NCBI RefSeq assembly: GCF_000612545.2
Contig: NZ_CP097800.1
Span: 4,340,501 to 4,404,500, forward strand
Source: Streptomyces sp. PCS3-D2
Lineage (GTDB): Bacteria; Actinomycetota; Actinomycetes; Streptomycetales; Streptomycetaceae
Reading direction: 5' to 3'
Length of the DNA stretch: 64,000 nucleotides
Shown here: positions 47,265 through 54,470 of the stretch, piece by piece
Numbering within the stretch: position 1 is the first letter of the stretch
Layout of the letters: each line of letters begins with the position of its first letter
Notes under the pieces: model-generated
Database searches by the model: none
Seen by the model: the letters and a program-made list of their open reading frames with translations, nothing else
What the model was told of the DNA's origin: nothing
Position numbers and translations under genes: made by a program

Positions 47265-48195
47265 GGGCCGGGCCCCCGTCGGTGTAGGCGGGGTCGGTCT
47301 GCCAGTCGTAGCCGACGATGGAGGCGGCCCTGTCCAGGGATCGGAGCCCGAGCCTTCGGGCGGATTCCTCGATGCGGCCGGTCACCTCGAAGGTCTCGAC
47401 GGCGGCACGGGTGGTGACGGAAGCCGGGGTGACGTCGGGTTCCCCGTCAAGGCCGATCCTGCGCAGCAGATCGCGGAGCGCGACACACGTGCGCGATTGC
47501 AGGGCCGGATCGGGTGCCGGGGTACAGGACACTGCGAGGCGCGCGGTGGTCTTGTCCGGGTGCTGAGCGAGGACGTGGCGGGCTCGATCGGCCAGTACGT
47601 GGCGGCTCCAGGCGTCCAGCCGGCACCAGCGGGGGTCGTATTTGCGCGCTCCGTGCATCCAGACGCGGCTGTGCGGCAGGTCGAGGTCGGCCACGACGCT
47701 GTGCCCGATCTCGCCGCTGTGCCCGCCGGCCAGGGCGAGGGCGGCCGCGGCTGCGTGCCGGGTGGGCCGGGCCGCGTATGCGGCGTGGTGGCGCAGCAGT
47801 ACGGCCTCGTCTTCGGTGAGAGGGCGGGAACCTTCGTAGGTGCGGGCGGGCAGGACGATGTTGCGTGTCGGATCCTGGTCGCTCAGGCCGAGCTCGTGCA
47901 GGGTGCGGAAGGCGGTTCGCAAGACGCTTCGGCGGACTCGGCGGGTAGCCACCGCCGAGTCCGAGACGTGGCCGTGGCGGCTCCGGCCCTTGGCGTTCAC
48001 GAAGTCCTCGGCGATGCCATCGGTGACGTCCGAGATGAGCAGTACGCCTCGCGCAGTGGCGTTCCGTCCGAACCTCTTGATGAGGAGACCGAACTTGTCG
48101 AAGGTCTGCTCGGACATCTCGTCGAGGGCGGTCATCTCCCGCCATGCGTCGATGACGAGGTCGATGGCATGGATGAGAGACAGGTCGCTTCCCAT
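47257..48195 (-). CDS. Tyrosine-recombinase-like protein with degenerate catalytic residues
   Basis: 312 residues from the ATG at 48195, which has GGAGG 8 nt upstream; the frame is open to 48393 but that part covers the promoter and a hairpin. The N-terminal half resembles the helical core-binding domain of integrases (VRRSVLRTAFRTLHELGLSD and SRPLTEDEAVLLRHHA). The catalytic half has ALALAGGHSGEIGHSVVADL where integrases have GLRxSEL, so the first Arg is replaced, then VTTRAAVETFEVTG and LGLRSLDRAASIVGYDW where HxxR and the GHxS...Y box are expected. At most one Arg and the Tyr remain. It is probably a DNA-binding protein of recombinase descent. It overlaps the DDE-like gene by 8 bp. Confidence 0.62.
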   Translation of the reverse strand: MGSDLSLIHAIDLVIDAWREMTALDEMSEQTFDKFGLLIKRFGRNATARGVLLISDVTDGIAEDFVNAKGRSRHGHVSDSAVATRRVRRSVLRTAFRTLHELGLSDQDPTRNIVLPARTYEGSRPLTEDEAVLLRHHAAYAARPTRHAAAAALALAGGHSGEIGHSVVADLDLPHSRVWMHGARKYDPRWCRLDAWSRHVLADRARHVLAQHPDKTTARLAVSCTPAPDPALQSRTCVALRDLLRRIGLDGEPDVTPASVTTRAAVETFEVTGRIEESARRLGLRSLDRAASIVGYDWQTDPAYTDGGPARA

Positions 48196-48210
48196 GATGA
48201 CGGTCCTCCG

Positions 48211-48250
48211 GAGGGTCGGGGAGAGCAGTTCGACCCCTCCCCCGACCCTC
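48211..48250 (-). promoter_or_regulatory. Hairpin in the leader of the recombinase-like gene
   Basis: The 11-bp arms GAGGGTCGGGG (48211-48221) and CCCCGACCCTC (48240-48250) flank 18 nt, ending 16 bp upstream of the ATG and next to its Shine-Dalgarno sequence. It may act as a translation-controlling or attenuating structure. Confidence 0.5.
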
Positions 48251-48278
48251 TGAATGGGAAGATTCGAATGATTCATTG

Positions 48279-48293
48279 TGTTCCGTACTTGCA
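48279..48293. promoter_or_regulatory. 15-bp element TGTTCCGTACTTGCA, copy 1
   Basis: It is identical to 50248-50262. It lies 84 bp upstream of the recombinase-like gene start (minus strand), and the other copy lies 53 bp upstream of the XRE gene (plus strand). It is a shared regulatory site candidate for the island, plausibly bound by the XRE protein. Confidence 0.55.
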
Positions 48294-48420
48294 CCATTAC
48301 GGTGGGCATGTGTGATCTCCGCTGCAACCCGAGGTGGGCGAATGGATGAGGACGCGCCGAAGAGACCCCGGGCAGGACGGCCCGGGGCGTCACTCGGTGC
48401 GGCGGGGCGAGCCGGCCTGG

Positions 48421-49080
48421 CTAGGCGCGGGCCGCCGGCCCTCGGAGCGAGCTCACGAGGGTCCCGTAAGCCCGCATGGCCGCTACGAAGGTGTCGTCGG
48501 GTAGCGCCATGGTCTCTTCGACGGAGCTGAGGAACAGGCCTGATCCCGGAGCGGCGGGGGGCGGGGGTGTGGGGATGGAGCCCGGGAGGCGGACCAGTCC
48601 GTCCTTGGCGACGTGGACGATCAGGGCGTAGTCGAGCCAGTCCACCAGATAGAGCCCGCGTTCGGGCGCCGCTGCGGGCAGCCCTTGGCCGAGCTCTTCG
48701 GCGAGCGTGGTCCTCTGCCGCGGCCCTTGTCGCAGGAGGCGCTTGGCGGCCTTGGTGAACCAGGCGGACTGCCAGTGGTCATGCAGGAAGAGGCGAGCGC
48801 GGGCGGAGTCCTCCGCCCGGAGCCGCGTCAACTGAAAGCCGGCATCGGTGACCGAAAGGGCTCCGTGGTGCGTCTCCAGCAGGCCGGCTTGACGAAGAAA
48901 GCCCTGCGAGGAGGAGATGTTGGAGGCGCTGAGCCCCACCTTGGTGGCGATCTCCGAGACCGGGATGGCCAGGCGGTCGTCGCCGCCCAGTTCGGCGACG
49001 GCGTCGACCACCTTCAGCTGCCGCAGGGTGGCCATTCCGCCGGTGGGCATGATGATGCGGACTTTGTCTGCGGCACTCAT
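48421..49080 (-). CDS. Winged-helix DNA-binding protein of the island
   Basis: 219 residues. The N-terminal half is an HTH: LAIPVSEIATKVGLSASNIS, SQGFLRQAGLLETHHGALSV and TDAGFQLTRL (the wing). The C-terminal half looks like a second such domain (WFTKAAKRLLRQGPRQRTTL, LYLVDWLDYALIVHVAKDG), followed by a Pro-rich linker. It is not a member of a family I can name. It is the second of the four minus-strand island genes from the right and has its own upstream region with GTGCTGAATGCAC and TGCATGAATGCG elements. It is probably a regulator of the adjacent recombinase-like/DDE-like unit. Confidence 0.68.
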   Translation of the reverse strand: MSAADKVRIIMPTGGMATLRQLKVVDAVAELGGDDRLAIPVSEIATKVGLSASNISSSQGFLRQAGLLETHHGALSVTDAGFQLTRLRAEDSARARLFLHDHWQSAWFTKAAKRLLRQGPRQRTTLAEELGQGLPAAAPERGLYLVDWLDYALIVHVAKDGLVRLPGSIPTPPPPAAPGSGLFLSSVEETMALPDDTFVAAMRAYGTLVSSLRGPAARA

Positions 49081-49140
49081 CGAACACCCCCGTGGGGGTA
49101 CCGGGGCGTCAGACTGCTGCTGGCATGTAGGGGCCAGTGG

Positions 49141-49201
49141 TGCATGAATGCGTCAGATGGCATGGTGTGGGCCCTCATTTATGATCAAGTGCTGAATGCA
49201 C
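49141..49201. promoter_or_regulatory. TGCATGAATGCG and GTGCTGAATGCAC elements
   Basis: TGCATGAATGCG (49141-49152) recurs as TGCATAGATGCG at 49989-50000, upstream of the next minus-strand gene. GTGC-TGAAT-GCAC (49189-49201) is a perfect short palindrome. A CATAAA hexamer for minus-strand transcription lies between them. They are candidate operators of the island regulators. Confidence 0.38.
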
Positions 49202-49281
49202 AAAATTCCCGAGGGCCGGGTGGGCCGCTACTCCATGGCCTAGCCTGGAGGCGGCGCGTGGGCCCTCAGCTGACGTGTCAC

Positions 49282-49322
49282 GGCGTCGCCAGGGTCTTGA
49301 CCACCCAGGCGGCGCCTTTTTT
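49282..49322 (+). terminator. Intrinsic terminator with T6, plus strand, no coding gene before it
   Basis: The 9-bp arms GGCGTCGCC and GGCGGCGCC (one T-G pair) are followed by six T. It reads in the plus direction although both neighbouring genes are on the minus strand, which suggests a short plus-strand transcript from the 49100-49280 region. T-runs like this are rare in this window. Confidence 0.6.
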
Positions 49323-49343
49323 CTGTTTGGAAGATGGCGATCT

Positions 49344-49925
49344 CTACGTGCGCGGCTCCTTGCTGACCAGTCGGTAGAGTCCGCGGCCGACAATGAGGAC
49401 CTTCCCCTTGGCCCGCATGTGGCTCGCGCAGTTGGTGATCTGCCGAGGTGTCGCGTCCGGACGCTCCAGCTGGGCATGGGCGACGATCTTGGAGGTCGGT
49501 GTATCCAGGCCGTCCGCGAGCGCTTCGAGGACCAGCTCTGTGAGGGACTTCTGCTCCGTGTCGACGCCCGAGGCCGGCCGCCCCGCCGCCTGATGTGGCA
49601 CACCGGAGTCACGGGCGTCGGAGCCGGAGCTCTGCGGCTCCGCGGGATTCGGGCGATCACCTGGATCCGTCGGTGGATGTGAGGGCTGCTTCGCCCCCAA
49701 GAACTCCTCGGCCTGGCGAACCGTGTCGCTCACGGCCGACAGTCGTACGTCGGCCGCCAGGAGGGATCGCTCCGCTTCTTCGAAGCGACGTTGGAGGTCG
49801 GCCATCTCTTGTCGCACCTCGGCCAACACGCCAGTCGCGATGACCCATTTGGCGTGTTCCCCGGCCTGGATCTCGCGAAGGTGTTCAACGAGAGGGTGCG
49901 CGGACCCCGCTCCTGTTGTGGTCAT
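49344..49925 (-). CDS. Coiled-coil protein with a C-terminal winged-helix-like domain
   Basis: 193 residues from the ATG at 49925; the longer upstream frame to 50270 is non-coding in character. Residues 30-70 form a coiled coil (LAEVRQEMADLQRRFEEAER, SLLAADVRLSAVSDTVRQAE). Residues 75-125 are a Pro/Ser-rich linker. The last 65 residues (SLTELVLEALADGLDTPTSK, RPDATPRQITNCASHMRAKG, VLIVGRGLYRLVS) have the pattern of a small winged helix. It is the first of the four minus-strand island genes. It may be an accessory DNA-binding or oligomerisation factor; no family is recognised. Confidence 0.65.
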   Translation of the reverse strand: MTTTGAGSAHPLVEHLREIQAGEHAKWVIATGVLAEVRQEMADLQRRFEEAERSLLAADVRLSAVSDTVRQAEEFLGAKQPSHPPTDPGDRPNPAEPQSSGSDARDSGVPHQAAGRPASGVDTEQKSLTELVLEALADGLDTPTSKIVAHAQLERPDATPRQITNCASHMRAKGKVLIVGRGLYRLVSKEPRT

Positions 49926-50314
49926 GCTCCGCTCCCCTCGGATGATCCACCCACAAGCTAGCGAGCCTTCGCTCGCTCCGCAGGCAAATGCATAGATGCG
50001 AGCGTGCAGAGTCTCTGGGGTTGGGTGCAACTCCGCTGTAAGTGACTCGTGTTGGAGGCCATGTCTCTTATGACTTGCATGATTTCTCCGGTCTCGGTGC
50101 ATCTGAGAACGCTTGCCGGAGTGGCGCATCGGGCGCGCGTAGTAGTCGAGTGGCGCGCGAGGGGCCGGGTGGTGTCGTCGCCCGCCACCACGGAGCGCTG
50201 CCGAAACCCTGGAATGTGCCGCACCGACGGCTCGTGGACCCTTACGCTGTTCCGTACTTGCAACACACAAGAGGTCTCCGTTGCGGGATCCGAGACAATG
50301 GAAGGGTCGGCCCC
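49926..50314. other. Divergent regulatory region of the island, 389 bp
   Basis: It separates the coiled-coil gene (minus) from the XRE gene (plus) and is poorer in GC than its surroundings. It contains a GCGAGC-CTTC-GCTCGC hairpin (49961-49976), TGCATAGATGCG (49989-50000) and the second copy of the 15-bp element (50248-50262). No gene is seen. Confidence 0.5.
50248..50262. promoter_or_regulatory. 15-bp element TGTTCCGTACTTGCA, copy 2
   Basis: It is identical to 48279-48293, on the same strand, 53 bp upstream of the XRE start. It is a candidate site for autoregulation and for control of the recombinase-like unit. Confidence 0.55.
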
Positions 50315-50662
50315 ATGGGTACGTGGGATGATCTCGGCATGCCCCGGAGCAGCAACGACAAGCAGCCGCGCGACTACGTCGTGGACGGCGCTTGGCCCAA
50401 TGCCGCTCTCGCTCCTGATGCTCCGGTCAGTGCCTACTACGGCCAGTCCCTCTCCCGGAACCTCGCGCGGGCCATGTCCTCCACCGGACATACGCTGCGC
50501 AGCCTCGCGGCAGCGACCGGCCTGACCCATTCGACGATCAGCAGGGTGCTCAACGGCAGGGTCATGCCGGACTCGGGCACGCTCGCCCGCTTGGAAGCGT
50601 CCTTCGGTTTCCAGATCTGGCCCGGGCCGGCGGCGCTGCCGCCCGCGCCGCCCGAGTCCTGA
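50315..50662 (+). CDS. XRE-family HTH protein of the island
   Basis: A 115-residue protein. The N-terminal 45 residues are hydrophilic; the HTH follows (LSRNLARAMSSTGHTLRSLA, ATGLTHSTISRVLNGRVMPD, SGTLARLEASFGFQIWP). It is a lambda-repressor-like regulator without a sensor domain. The ATG at 50315 follows GGAAGGG with 8-nt spacing; ATG 50339 is a weaker alternative. It is divergent from the four minus-strand island genes and probably regulates them and itself through the shared 15-bp element. An intrinsic-type terminator follows at 50686. Confidence 0.82.
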   Translation: MGTWDDLGMPRSSNDKQPRDYVVDGAWPNAALAPDAPVSAYYGQSLSRNLARAMSSTGHTLRSLAAATGLTHSTISRVLNGRVMPDSGTLARLEASFGFQIWPGPAALPPAPPES

Positions 50663-50685
50663 GGTCGCCGACTACCCACCCGTTC

Positions 50686-50732
50686 GGTCCGCCCGGAGTG
50701 CGTCGCGCTCCCGACGGGCCATTCTTTTTCTT
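50686..50732 (+). terminator. Imperfect hairpin followed by a T-rich run after the XRE gene
   Basis: The arms GGTCCGCCCGGAG and CTCCCGACGGGCC pair at 10 of 13 positions and are followed by ATTCTTTTTCTT. Confidence 0.6.
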
Positions 50733-51161
50733 GTGGGTATGTATGCACCAGAGGTGCGGCGGCGTGTGGTGTATCTCGTGTGCTTCGACGACCTTCACCG
50801 GATGGGCCTTGTCCAGTACTCGCCGGGGCTCATGAGCCTCCCCATGGGCGCGTGTGCCCCGGGTGAGTCGTACAGAGCGGCTGCATGCCGACTCGCTGCC
50901 GGCTTGGCTTTCCGGTTCGGCGGCACGGTGGCCCGGCTGGATGGCGTGTCGCCCGGTGACGGCGCACATCGGAAGGCACGTCTGTTCACGATGCACGTCG
51001 AAGGCGGCCCCGGGCCATCACAGTTGTGGCTTCCGTGGCGCCAGGCGCTCGGGGAAGTGGCGCACCTCGGAATCCCGGAGCTCGAGCCGTTCCTGGAGGG
51101 CTACCTCGAAGGCTGGATCCCGGACGGCTGGATCACGCTCACCTCGGATCGGCGGAACTGA
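50733..51161 (+). CDS. NUDIX-like-fold hypothetical protein
   Basis: 142 residues from the GTG at 50733 (ATG 50739 is also possible); neither has a good ribosome-binding site. The order of elements is that of a NUDIX fold: VVYLVCFDDLHRMGLVQYSP as the first strands, LMSLPMGACAPGESYRAAAC then RLAAGLAFRFGGT where the NUDIX helix should be, and LFTMHVEGGPGPSQLWLPW. The catalytic REUxEExGU is absent, so it is either a binding protein or decayed. It lies in the degenerating middle of the island directly after the XRE terminator. Confidence 0.5.
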   Translation: MGMYAPEVRRRVVYLVCFDDLHRMGLVQYSPGLMSLPMGACAPGESYRAAACRLAAGLAFRFGGTVARLDGVSPGDGAHRKARLFTMHVEGGPGPSQLWLPWRQALGEVAHLGIPELEPFLEGYLEGWIPDGWITLTSDRRN

Positions 51162-51300
51162 CCGGGTGGGGCTTCCTCTCCGCTGATGCCACGGCGAGCA
51201 CCGTCGTGAGCAACGAAGTGGCGACGAGGGCTGCGAAGAGCGGGGAGTAACCGCCGAACTGCGTGGCGAAGGCGGCTCCGGCCCAGTTTCGCTGAGGCCC
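51150..51300 (-). pseudogene. Possible C-terminal fragment of a membrane transporter
   Basis: The minus strand encodes NWAGAAFATQFGGYSPLFAA followed by LVATSLLTTVLAVASAERKP, which looks like the last transmembrane helix of an MFS-type protein. Nothing upstream continues it. Low confidence; it fits the debris-like state of this part of the island. Confidence 0.3.
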
Positions 51301-51350
51301 ATCATGTGGGGTGGCCGCGATACTGGCCGCCCCACCCGCACCATCCGGAT

Positions 51351-52264
51351 CCCGAGGCAGTCTTCACAGGTCCGGAGATCGACGAGCTGCCCGCCGAGGG
51401 CATCTGGTGGCGTGCTCGAAGCAAGACCCCGGCCCGCACTTTCGACGCCGCGCGCGGCCGGAACGCTGGCCGCCCTCCTCTACGACTGGATCGGAACGCT
51501 TCCGTCTGCCGGTCGCCGACCTCCCCTCTCTCGGCAAGCCCGACCCTGAGACCGCGGCCGAGATGGTCCGCACGACGTGGGGGCTGGGGAACGCCCCGGC
51601 ACCGAACATGGTGCACCTACTGGAGGCGCACGGCGTCCGAGTCTTCCCGCTCGCGCCCGACTACGCGGAGGTCGACGTTTTCGCCGTCTGGCGCGGGAGA
51701 ACCCCGTTCGTCTTCCTGAACACGATGAAGTCCGCCGAGCGCAGCCGCTTCGACGCCGCCCACGAATTCGGGCACCTCGTTCTGCATGGCACCGACCGCG
51801 AGTGCGCCGGCCCCGAGGCCGAGCGGCAGGCGAATGACTTCGCCAGCGCCTTCCTCATGCCCGCTTCGAGCGTGCTGGGCCACATGCCGACCGGGGCACA
51901 CGTCGATCAGATCCTCAAGGGCAAGGCCATCTGGAACGTGTCCGCGATGGCCCTGACCTACCGCATGCACGACCTCGGACTACTCACCGACTGGCAGTAC
52001 CGTTCCGCCTGCACCGAGCTGAGCCAGCGGGGCTACCGCAAGGCGGAGCCCGAATGCATGAAGAAGCGGGAGACCTCTCAGGTGCTCACCAAGGTTTTCC
52101 AGGGCCTGCGGTTCACGGGAATGTAGCCGGCGGCGGTGGCAGCCGAGCTGGGCCTCACGTCGGACGAGATGAACAATGTGCTCTTCGGCCTGACGATGAC
52201 GATGGTCGGCGGCGAAGGCCAGCGAGCCGCATTGGAGCCTCGGCGCGCCTTGTCCCTGGTCTGA
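51351..52264 (+). pseudogene. ImmA/IrrE-family metallopeptidase, broken by two frameshifts and an in-frame TAG
   Basis: Three frames together spell one XRE-ImmA-type protein: TGPEIDELPAEGIWWRARSK (first frame), TLAALLYDWI (second, from about 51460), ERFRLPVADLPSLGKPDPET (third, from about 51493). The third continues through NMVHLLEAHGVRVFPLAPD and the zinc motif HEFGH in AAHEFGHLVLHG. The third frame is interrupted by TAG at 52124-52126 and resumes in frame with PAAVAAELGLTSDEMNNVLF and FGLTMTMVGG up to the TGA at 52262. The N-terminal HTH is missing. Intact relatives cleave or derepress XRE regulators of mobile elements. The catalytic domain frame from 51494 to 52126 is open, so a truncated active protein cannot be excluded. 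Confidence 0.75.
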
Positions 52265-52680
52265 ACGGCCGATGCTCATCCTCGCTTTTGCCCTTTGGCG
52301 CTCCGTTCCTGCAGGGGCTCCTGAGGACCGCAACGATGAGGTGGAAGGGATGACCGCCGAAGGTTCGAGCGCACCGGACGGCGCGGGATGAACGAGGTCG
52401 CCGGGCCTCGGGGCGACGACCGGACGCCGCGCGAACGCCCGAGGAATGGGGAAGCCGGCGGCCCGCGGCTCGAAGGCGGTCGTCGAGGAGCTGGACCCGG
52501 CGACCGGCACAGGGGGCAGAAGGGCCTCGATGCAGGGTGTGCGTGTTCCTGCCTCACAACCGGTGCAGCGAGGCTGGCGCGCTGTTTGATCACCCAGGCG
52601 ATGGCTCGTCCTGCGGCATCACGAGTAGCAGGTACGAAGATGTCGCCACTCCAGCCGAGCCTGCAAGGTGTACGAGCGGG
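52265..52680. other. Region without a recognised gene, 416 bp
   Basis: Short open frames exist on both strands, but none combines a start, a ribosome-binding site and family-like sequence. It lies between the broken metallopeptidase and the kinase gene and is probably decayed sequence. Confidence 0.45.
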
Positions 52681-54270
52681 TTACCCGACAGCGTCGCCGT
52701 CGAGGTCCAGGCGGATCAGAGCCAGCGCCGCGGCGATCTCGACGGTCATCTCGTCGTCGGAGCCGAACACCATGCACATGTCCTGATGGAGCGGTTCGAG
52801 GACCTGCCGGGCTTCGGCGGCTCGGCCCTGGGCGAGCAGCAGCATCCCAATGTTGTGCCGCAGCTCCACCGCTTCCTCGCTCACGTCACTGTCGACGGCC
52901 CGCACCACGTTCAGCACGCCCTGGAGCGCGGCGAGCGCGTCGGTGACCTGGCCTAGTTCGGCGCGGCACCGGGCCGCCTGGGCGCGGCAGGCGCGGGACT
53001 GCTCGCCAGTGGGCCCGGCGATGCGGGCGTAGGCGTCGGAGAGTGCCTCGAACTCGGGCAGGGCGGCCCGGTAGTCGCCGCCGAGGAGGCGGATGGCCGC
53101 TCGCTGGCGGCGCAGCGCCAGAACGGCCTTGCTCTCGGAGCCGAGGGCGAGGGCCGCGGGTTCGATGATCTCGCCGAGCACCTCGGCGGCCTGAGCGAAC
53201 CGCTCCTCCTCCAGCAGGGCGTCGGAATGGGCGTACGCCGCCTTGATGTCCTCACGCAGTTGGGCGGGAACGGGCACCGGCCGGGCCCCCGGGAGGACGG
53301 CCGTGGGCGGCACATCATCAGGTACGGGCGACTGGGCGCGGGCGCGGGGCGCGAAAGGACGACGGAAGACGCCCGTCGGGTCGGGCGCGCCGGCCGGCCC
53401 GGCGTCCGTCGTGCCGGGCTCCTGGCCCGGAGGCGGCAGGAACGGCAGCAGCCGCGCGTACACCTCCTGCGTGTCGGCGGGCCGCGCCTCGGGCGCCTTG
53501 CGCAGCAGGTGCAGGACCAGCTCCTCCAGCGCCTCGGGGACGTCGGGCCGCAGCTGCCGCAGCGGGGTGGGGGCGGCGTTGACGTGCTGGTACATCAGCA
53601 TGTACTCGCTGTCCGCCTCGAACGCGAGTCGTCCACTGAGGAGTTCGTGCAGCACGCAGCCCAGCGCGTACAGATCGGTCTGCGGGGTGATGCGTCCGCC
53701 ACGCACCTGCTCAGGCGACATGTACTGGTGGGTGCCGATGGGGCTGCCGGTGGCGGTCAGTTTGGTGACGTCGGTGCGCAGGATCGCGGCGATGCCGAAG
53801 TCGAGGACCTTCACGGTGCCGTCGCGCGCGACGAGGATGTTGCCCGGCTTGAGGTCGCGGTGGATCACCGGGACGTCGTGCGCGTATGACAGTACGGTCG
53901 CGACCTGCGCGGCGACGGCCGCCGCCCAGCTGACCGGCAGCGGCCGGCCGGGGTCCAGGTAGGCGGACAGCGGTACACCGTCGACGAGCTCCATCACCAG
54001 GAACAGCCGCTCGTACGATGCGTCGAGCACCGCGTCGTACACCTGCGGCACGCCGGGGTGCTGGATGCGCGCGGTGATGCGGGCCTCGCGGCGGAAGCGC
54101 TTGGCGAACTCCTCGGCCAGTTGCGGGGAGGTGACCGACGCCTGCCGGATGAGCTTCACGGCGACGGGCCGGTCGAGCACGGCGTCGTAGCCGCGCCACA
54201 CATCGCCCATGCCGCCGTGGCTGAGCTCCTCCAGGAGTTCGTAACGGTCGGAGATCGCCTCCTGCGGCAC
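52681..54270 (-). CDS. Cytosolic Ser/Thr protein kinase with C-terminal TPR-like repeats
   Basis: 529 residues. A PknB-type kinase domain fills 1-275: glycine loop LSHGGMGDVW, Lys in VAVKLI, catalytic HRDLKPGN, metal-binding DFGIA, activation segment GTHQYMSPEQV. A Pro-rich linker (280-340) follows, then helical repeats of TPR type (ERFAQAAEVLGEIIEPAALA, DYRAALPEFEALSDAYARI, VTDALAALQGVLNVVRAVDS, AEARQVLEPLHQDM). There is no transmembrane segment or PASTA domain, so it is not a cell-wall sensor kinase. Kinases of this architecture occur beside restriction systems and other defence genes, and this one lies 1.6 kb from hsdR. A signalling role in the island is inference. Confidence 0.88.
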   Translation of the reverse strand: MPQEAISDRYELLEELSHGGMGDVWRGYDAVLDRPVAVKLIRQASVTSPQLAEEFAKRFRREARITARIQHPGVPQVYDAVLDASYERLFLVMELVDGVPLSAYLDPGRPLPVSWAAAVAAQVATVLSYAHDVPVIHRDLKPGNILVARDGTVKVLDFGIAAILRTDVTKLTATGSPIGTHQYMSPEQVRGGRITPQTDLYALGCVLHELLSGRLAFEADSEYMLMYQHVNAAPTPLRQLRPDVPEALEELVLHLLRKAPEARPADTQEVYARLLPFLPPPGQEPGTTDAGPAGAPDPTGVFRRPFAPRARAQSPVPDDVPPTAVLPGARPVPVPAQLREDIKAAYAHSDALLEEERFAQAAEVLGEIIEPAALALGSESKAVLALRRQRAAIRLLGGDYRAALPEFEALSDAYARIAGPTGEQSRACRAQAARCRAELGQVTDALAALQGVLNVVRAVDSDVSEEAVELRHNIGMLLLAQGRAAEARQVLEPLHQDMCMVFGSDDEMTVEIAAALALIRLDLDGDAVG

Positions 54271-54470
54271 CTTGCCCCCGGTGTGCGTGATGAACGGTCA
54301 CGGTCAGGGGTCAAGTGTGGCCGCTGCGTCGATCTGCCGTCCAGCGATCACGGTGCGCAAAGGGCCACGGGGCCGCCGACCGCTGGGACCGGCACGCGCC
54401 TTCTGCACAGTGAGCCGAGTTGAAGAACGCCACCACTTCGGAGATCCGGAAGCCGACCGACGGATCAGGC

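Noticed and set aside
50042-50314. Extension of the XRE protein to an upstream start at 50042
   Set aside because: The extra 91 residues are Arg/Gly-rich noise covering the divergent promoter region and the 15-bp element; the ATG at 50315 has a ribosome-binding site.
52681-54270. PglW of a Pgl/BREX system
   Set aside because: The kinase is only 529 residues with TPR-like repeats, and no PglX, PglZ or BrxC-like gene is nearby.
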